A stretch of DNA of 47,141 bases from Paucilactobacillus vaccinostercus DSM 20634. Its GTDB lineage: Bacteria > Bacillota > Bacilli > Lactobacillales > Lactobacillaceae. The stretch's first letter is position 1. Each line of letters opens with the position of its first letter. The notes beneath the pieces are model-generated. The model saw only the letters and a program-made list of their open reading frames with translations. It searched no databases and was not told the origin of the DNA. Below are positions 43,843-47,141 of this stretch, piece by piece. Both the position numbers and the translations under genes were made by a program. The DNA is taken from NCBI RefSeq assembly GCF_001436295.1, contig NZ_AYYY01000002.1:1-47141 (forward strand), read 5' to 3'.

Positions 43843-45081
43843 CTACTTATCGCGTTTGATCAACAGGATAAGTCCTGCACCGACGAGGCAGATTACCATG
43901 ACAGTTGGGAAAATCATCTTGTAACCCATTGATGCAATAATTGCTCCTGCCAATAACGGTCCAACAATCTGTCCAAGCGTATTAGCAAGATTCAAAATTC
44001 CTAAGTCTTTTGCAGCTGTTTGTTCATCTGGTAAAACTGCAACAGTCAGAGCTTGATCGACTGCATTATATGCGCCATTGAAAATCCCGTTAATGAACGT
44101 AAACACCATCATGGTCCATGGGTGAGCATCAAAGAACGGGAAGAAGGCACCAAATCCTACCATCATCATACAAATTGCAACTGGTAATTTATAACGTCCA
44201 ATTTTATCTGCAAATGGTCCGGCAATAACACCACAAATGACACCAGTAATCAGCATAATCGTTGAAATTAATGAAATTGTTGAAGCTGTTTTCCCGGTTC
44301 CGAGATGCATATAATCTGTCAGGATATACAATTGAAATCCCGTAATCATGTTAAGTGCTGAAGTGAACATTAAACGTCCCGATAACGCCAAATAAAAATC
44401 ATGTGCACCCTTAATGGGAAGAGCAAATGTTTTAAAGATGCTTGATGCCTTATTCAACTTTTCGCGAGGCTCATCCACATTTCCCGGTTCTTTGATGAGA
44501 AGCAAAGCGATAACTTCAAATAAAATTGCAACACCAGCAAAAACATAAATTCCAAAATTAATATGAATGATAAAATGCGCAGCAATCAATCCAGCACCGC
44601 TATTACCAAGCGTGGCAGCAATACCAACAAATGATGAGGCAGTCCCACGATGCTCTGGTGCAACCCTGTCAGGAATAAACGCAGCGAGTGAAGCAACACA
44701 ACTATTTAACGCAATCTGATAAAGAGCATAAAGTACCAACATCATTTGAATTGATGTCGAAATTGAAATTAGGTAAAAGAAAATAATTGTGAAAACAGTC
44801 CCACCGATAATCCATGGTGTTCGCTTGCCAATTTTGGTTCTTGTTCGATCTGATAATGCACCAACAATAATGTTAGAAATTGCAGCAACCACCATCGCCG
44901 TGGCAGAAAAAGTTGCTACCCAAGCAACTTTATGCGAAGGATCAATTTGCCCTATTTTTGCTGGTAATAATGTAATTGCTAAACCACAGTATGGAATCAG
45001 CCAACCCAAGCAACCGATGAGCAATCCAAATCCTAAATGAATGGGAAATCTTTTCTTGGGAGCTTCTGCAACTTTGTCCAT
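43843..45081 (-). CDS. MFS sugar transporter, SLC45-like (glycoside/proton symporter)
   Basis: A 412-residue, 12-helix carrier. HLGFGLLIGCLGWLIPYCGLAITLLPAKIGQID and NIIVGALSDRTRTKIGKRTPWI are the hallmark loops of bacterial SLC45-like/sucrose-proton-type MFS proteins. It heads the glycosidase operon, so it most likely imports an intact rhamnosylated or otherwise decorated glycoside, which is then hydrolysed inside. The start is the ATG at 45081 with AAGGGG about seven bases upstream; a 14-residue extension is unsupported. It is divergent from an AraC regulator. Confidence 0.88.
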   Translation of the reverse strand: MDKVAEAPKKRFPIHLGFGLLIGCLGWLIPYCGLAITLLPAKIGQIDPSHKVAWVATFSATAMVVAAISNIIVGALSDRTRTKIGKRTPWIIGGTVFTIIFFYLISISTSIQMMLVLYALYQIALNSCVASLAAFIPDRVAPEHRGTASSFVGIAATLGNSGAGLIAAHFIIHINFGIYVFAGVAILFEVIALLLIKEPGNVDEPREKLNKASSIFKTFALPIKGAHDFYLALSGRLMFTSALNMITGFQLYILTDYMHLGTGKTASTISLISTIMLITGVICGVIAGPFADKIGRYKLPVAICMMMVGFGAFFPFFDAHPWTMMVFTFINGIFNGAYNAVDQALTVAVLPDEQTAAKDLGILNLANTLGQIVGPLLAGAIIASMGYKMIFPTVMVICLVGAGLILLIKRDK

Positions 45082-45163
45082 AATAACTATCCCCTTAATT
45101 ATTTGTCGTAAAACGACTAACAAAAACTATTTTTTTAATACAACTCTGATAATGGTACTTAAT

Positions 45164-45214
45164 TTTCAACATGTTGAAATGTATTATTAATACAAATCAA
45201 ATATAGCGCTTACA
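45164..45214. promoter_or_regulatory. Operator palindrome, promoter and weak cre of the glycosidase operon
   Basis: TTTCAACATGTTGAAA (45164-45179) is a perfect 16-bp palindrome downstream of a minus-strand promoter candidate, TTGTAA and TATTAA separated by 17 bp. ATATAGCGCTTACA (45201-45214) is a 12-of-14 match to cre on the minus strand. The rightward AraC promoter is probably near TACAAT at about 45224-45229. The palindrome may bind the divergent AraC-type protein or a LacI-type repressor encoded elsewhere. Confidence 0.5.
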
Positions 45215-45282
45215 ATTTTGTGATACAATGTCATAAAGTTGATGTTTAACTATCAAAATATACTATTTGATTGGAATCAATA

Positions 45283-46266
45283 ATGGAAAATTCAAAAATT
45301 AAACTTCTTAATAATTCAATAAACAAAATATTAAAATCAGAATTAGTCACTGACATGCGTGAGTACTATGCCCAACTACCAACCACTATCATAGAAGATC
45401 AAACTGTATACATCTTCGATGGACTAATTCCTAAAGAACTAAACTTTAAAATTGCAAAACACGACCGGTTTCTCCCAGTTCCAACGCACATTCATACATT
45501 TATCGAACTCAATTATATTTATTCGGGAACGTGCAATCAGATTATTGATGGCAAAAAGGTTCAATTGCATCAGGGTGATTTAATCATTATTGATACTGAA
45601 GTACCACATTCCATTGCGAAAACTGATGTTAATGACATTATTATTAATATATTAATTAGAAAAGAATATTTCTCATCAATGTTTTTTGAAAACCTTTCGA
45701 ATAATGGAATTATTTTTGATTTTTTGTTGAACGCTATTTCATATACCACCACTCATAATCAATACATTGTATTTCACACCAATAAAAATAACCACTTGAA
45801 AGAAGATATTCGACAAATACTCTGGGAAACTTATTTTCCAACAGTTTGTTCATACCCTTTTATCGAAAATTATTTAAATTTATTGTTTATAGATTTGCTA
45901 CGAGTATTTGAGTATGACGCACATAACAATTCCAGTATCAAAAACCATGCTTTTGAACAACGAATTGATGTGCTTCGGTACATCGAGGATAATTTTGATA
46001 CTTGTACCCTGAAAAGTGTTTCAAGCCATTTTAACTACAGTCCCAACTACCTCAGTACCTTTATTCGAAAAAGTACCGGTAAAACATACAGTCGATTAAT
46101 TCGTGAATATAAAATGGCTAAAGTATGTTTTTATTTAGCTAATACCAATACTCCCGTTGATGAAATTGCCGAAAAGTGTGGCTTCTCAAATCTCACATTT
46201 TTTTATAAAAAATTCAACGAGATATATGAAAAATCACCGAAAGAGTACCGTGCAACTAACCGATAA
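45283..46266 (+). CDS. AraC-family transcriptional regulator
   Basis: A 327-residue activator. The N-terminal cupin has HIHTFIELNYIYSGTCNQIIDGKKVQLHQGDLIIIDTEVPHSI, and the C-terminal 100 residues carry two AraC helix-turn-helix motifs: TLKSVSSHFNYSPNYLSTFIRKSTGKTYSRLIREYKMAKV and VDEIAEKCGFSNLTFFYKKFNEIYEKSPKEYR. It is divergent from the SLC45-like/GH3/GH43/GH78/SemiSWEET operon and is its likely regulator. The ATG at 45283 is preferred; a TTG four codons upstream is possible. There is no strong ribosome site for either. Confidence 0.9.
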   Translation: MENSKIKLLNNSINKILKSELVTDMREYYAQLPTTIIEDQTVYIFDGLIPKELNFKIAKHDRFLPVPTHIHTFIELNYIYSGTCNQIIDGKKVQLHQGDLIIIDTEVPHSIAKTDVNDIIINILIRKEYFSSMFFENLSNNGIIFDFLLNAISYTTTHNQYIVFHTNKNNHLKEDIRQILWETYFPTVCSYPFIENYLNLLFIDLLRVFEYDAHNNSSIKNHAFEQRIDVLRYIEDNFDTCTLKSVSSHFNYSPNYLSTFIRKSTGKTYSRLIREYKMAKVCFYLANTNTPVDEIAEKCGFSNLTFFYKKFNEIYEKSPKEYRATNR

Positions 46267-46323
46267 TACAATTCTGTTTTATGTGTTATTTATCCCCTTT
46301 CAATCCGTTCTTTGAACTGATAA

Positions 46324-46404
46324 TCGAGCGACGGCTTATTCGCAGTTGTTGGAAATGCTTTTAATTTGGCACCAATCATTGGTTACGAAAAAGCACAATT
46401 GTAG
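46324..46404 (+). pseudogene. Possible remnant of an aspartase/fumarase-superfamily gene
   Basis: Between two stop codons, the frame reads SSDGLFAVVGNAFNLAPIIGYEKAQL. The segment LAPIIGYEKA resembles LAPVIGYERA in the aspartase of this window, and the same region of fumarases. Only about ten residues match, so chance is possible. Apart from this, 46267-46538 holds a 7-bp-arm hairpin (ACACAGT/ACTGTGT, 46451-46477) and the terminator. Confidence 0.25.
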
Positions 46405-46485
46405 ATATCCAATAACCTATCATTTATTAGATATTTACTGATCAAAGGATACACAGTGACTTACTTGGCTACTGTGTATTAGCAC

Positions 46486-46520
46486 AAAAGCACGCTGATT
46501 TAAATCAGCGTGCTTTTTTA
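46486..46520. terminator. Perfect hairpin terminator, bidirectional
   Basis: Arms AAAAGCACGCTGATTT (46486-46501) and AAATCAGCGTGCTTTT (46502-46517) are fully complementary and followed by T-runs. It stops the AraC transcript and the convergent hicB-like transcript. Confidence 0.9.
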
Positions 46521-46538
46521 TAATCTAAAGCGTTAAGA

Positions 46539-46931
46539 TTACAATTCCAACTTTGCTTCCAACGCCTCCGTCAAAGTGGCCGAAAAATTGATTCCCTGTT
46601 CCTTGGCTCGTTGCGCTAAGTCTGAGGGAACCGTCACATTTTTGCGAACTGTTGGTCGTTTAACCTGCGATTTAATAACGTTTAAATCGACCATCACTAA
46701 GACGATCAACTGATGTTTATCTTGTTGAATCTTTTCAATCGGTGTTATTTTAGGTAAAGTACGCTTGTTGTACAGGGCCAGTCCCAACGCCTCTTGACCG
46801 TGTTGTACTGCTTCTGTAACCGAGCTACCAAATGATAATGCTTCTGGGACATCTACAAATTCAATATCAAAAGTACCATTTTCATCTGGTGTAATTAACG
46901 CCGGATAGGTCACTAAATTTGGTTTTTTCAT
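46539..46931 (-). CDS. HicB-family antitoxin-like protein (orphan)
   Basis: A 130-residue protein. The N-terminal half has the HicB fold (YPALITPDENGTFDIEFVDVPEALSFGSSVTEAVQHGQEALGLAL), and the C-terminal third is a ribbon-helix-helix-like segment (VRKNVTVPSDLAQRAKEQGINFSATLTEALEAKL). AAAGGAAA lies six bases before the ATG. HicB normally pairs with a HicA toxin gene of about 60 codons; no such frame is found on either side. The ACTAAT-N4-ATTAGT inverted repeat upstream fits self-regulation. It may be a solitary regulator. Confidence 0.85.
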   Translation of the reverse strand: MKKPNLVTYPALITPDENGTFDIEFVDVPEALSFGSSVTEAVQHGQEALGLALYNKRTLPKITPIEKIQQDKHQLIVLVMVDLNVIKSQVKRPTVRKNVTVPSDLAQRAKEQGINFSATLTEALEAKLEL

Positions 46932-46954
46932 TACAATTTTCCTTTCACCACAAT

Positions 46955-46970
46955 ACTAATCAATATTAGT
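46955..46970. promoter_or_regulatory. Putative HicB operator
   Basis: ACTAAT (46955-46960) and ATTAGT (46965-46970) form an inverted repeat with a 4-bp centre in the promoter region of the hicB-like gene, close to a TTGAAA-type -35 box on the minus strand. Confidence 0.4.
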
Positions 46971-47014
46971 TTACTTTCGCGATTCTTTTCAATAATTCTA
47001 TATCGCACACATAA

Positions 47015-47063
47015 AAAATAAAGGTAATTGATTCCGGATGGTGAAGTCAATTACCTTTATTTT
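47015..47063 (-). terminator. Terminator of the partial gene at the right edge
   Basis: A perfect 17-pair stem (47015-47031 with 47047-47063) with a 15-base loop. On the minus strand it ends in a T-run, about 20 bases after the stop codon at 47082-47084. Confidence 0.8.
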
Positions 47064-47081
47064 CTGTGTTATTTTTTGTAT

Positions 47082-47141
47082 TTATGCCTTGTGGGCGTGG
47101 CCCTTCGACTTCGCATTGTTTTGACCGTAGTAGGCGTTAGC
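47082..47141 (-). CDS. C-terminal end of an unidentified gene
   Basis: The last 60 bases on the minus strand read as 19 codons, ANAYYGQNNAKSKGHAHKA, then TAA. The codon choice (GCC, TAC, AAC, CAC) is that of well-expressed lactobacillus genes and a perfect terminator follows, which is why I call it a gene end. The peptide is too short for any functional call. Confidence 0.5.
   Translation of the reverse strand, partial: ANAYYGQNNAKSKGHAHKA

Noticed and set aside
46451-46477. A 7-bp-arm hairpin as a small RNA
   Set aside because: No promoter or independent terminator belongs to it; it is more likely part of the AraC gene's 3' region.

Overview
The window looks like part of a Lactobacillaceae chromosome (Lactobacillales, genus not determined). 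The evidence is a RexA/RexB-type AddAB exonuclease pair, purine-rich AGGAGG ribosome sites with frequent TTG/GTG starts, CcpA-type cre motifs, a PTS of the ascorbate (Ula) type, an isoleucine-2-epimerase-like aminotransferase close to the Lactobacillus buchneri enzyme as I recall it, and LytTR/LiaF-like, PadR and LmrCD-like genes. No rRNA, tRNA, CRISPR array or prophage was seen.

Layout. 1-74: the first codons of a TnpB-like (IS605 OrfB) gene leaving the window. 337-1275: an AEC-family carrier. 1317-6436 (minus): a four-gene accessory operon, aspartase, OPA-type MFS carrier (broken by one in-frame TAG), PhnW-like aminotransferase and iron-dependent alcohol dehydrogenase. 6683-13916 (minus): rexA/rexB. 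14097-15563: DUF2255 protein and a zinc alcohol dehydrogenase, followed by a possible small RNA (15725-15789) and an XRE-type membrane regulator. 16796-21834 (minus): IIA-IIB-IIC of an Ula-type PTS with transketolase and ribose-5-phosphate isomerase, divergent from a PRD/BglG-type regulator. 24181-28982: an AraC regulator divergent from an MFS carrier, a dehydrogenase, a HIT protein and a D-lyxose isomerase. 29266-37583: epimerase-like aminotransferase, LytTR/LiaF-like pair, PadR/DUF4097 pair and a heterodimeric ABC exporter. 37884-45081 (minus): SemiSWEET, GH78, GH43, GH3 and an SLC45-like MFS carrier, divergent from a second AraC regulator. 46539-46931: an orphan HicB-like antitoxin. 47082-47141: the tail of an unidentified gene.

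How the genes work together. Most of the window is a row of self-contained carbon and nitrogen acquisition modules. Three carry their own divergent regulator, and two of those have convincing cre motifs in the control region. The Ula-type operon has transketolase and RpiA instead of the ascorbate enzymes UlaD/E/F, which suggests that the imported sugar phosphate is a pentose phosphate. The AraC/lyxose isomerase operon is probably a polyol or rare-sugar route with an unexplained HIT enzyme. The glycosidase operon appears to import a plant glycoside intact, hydrolyse it in the cytoplasm and possibly export a released sugar through SemiSWEET. The aspartase-PhnW-alcohol dehydrogenase operon could convert 2-aminoethylphosphonate to hydroxyethylphosphonate, in the manner of taurine-to-isethionate fermentation, but its transporter is interrupted in this strain.

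All functions are inferred by reading the sequence; no searches were run. Starts were chosen by ribosome binding sites where possible.
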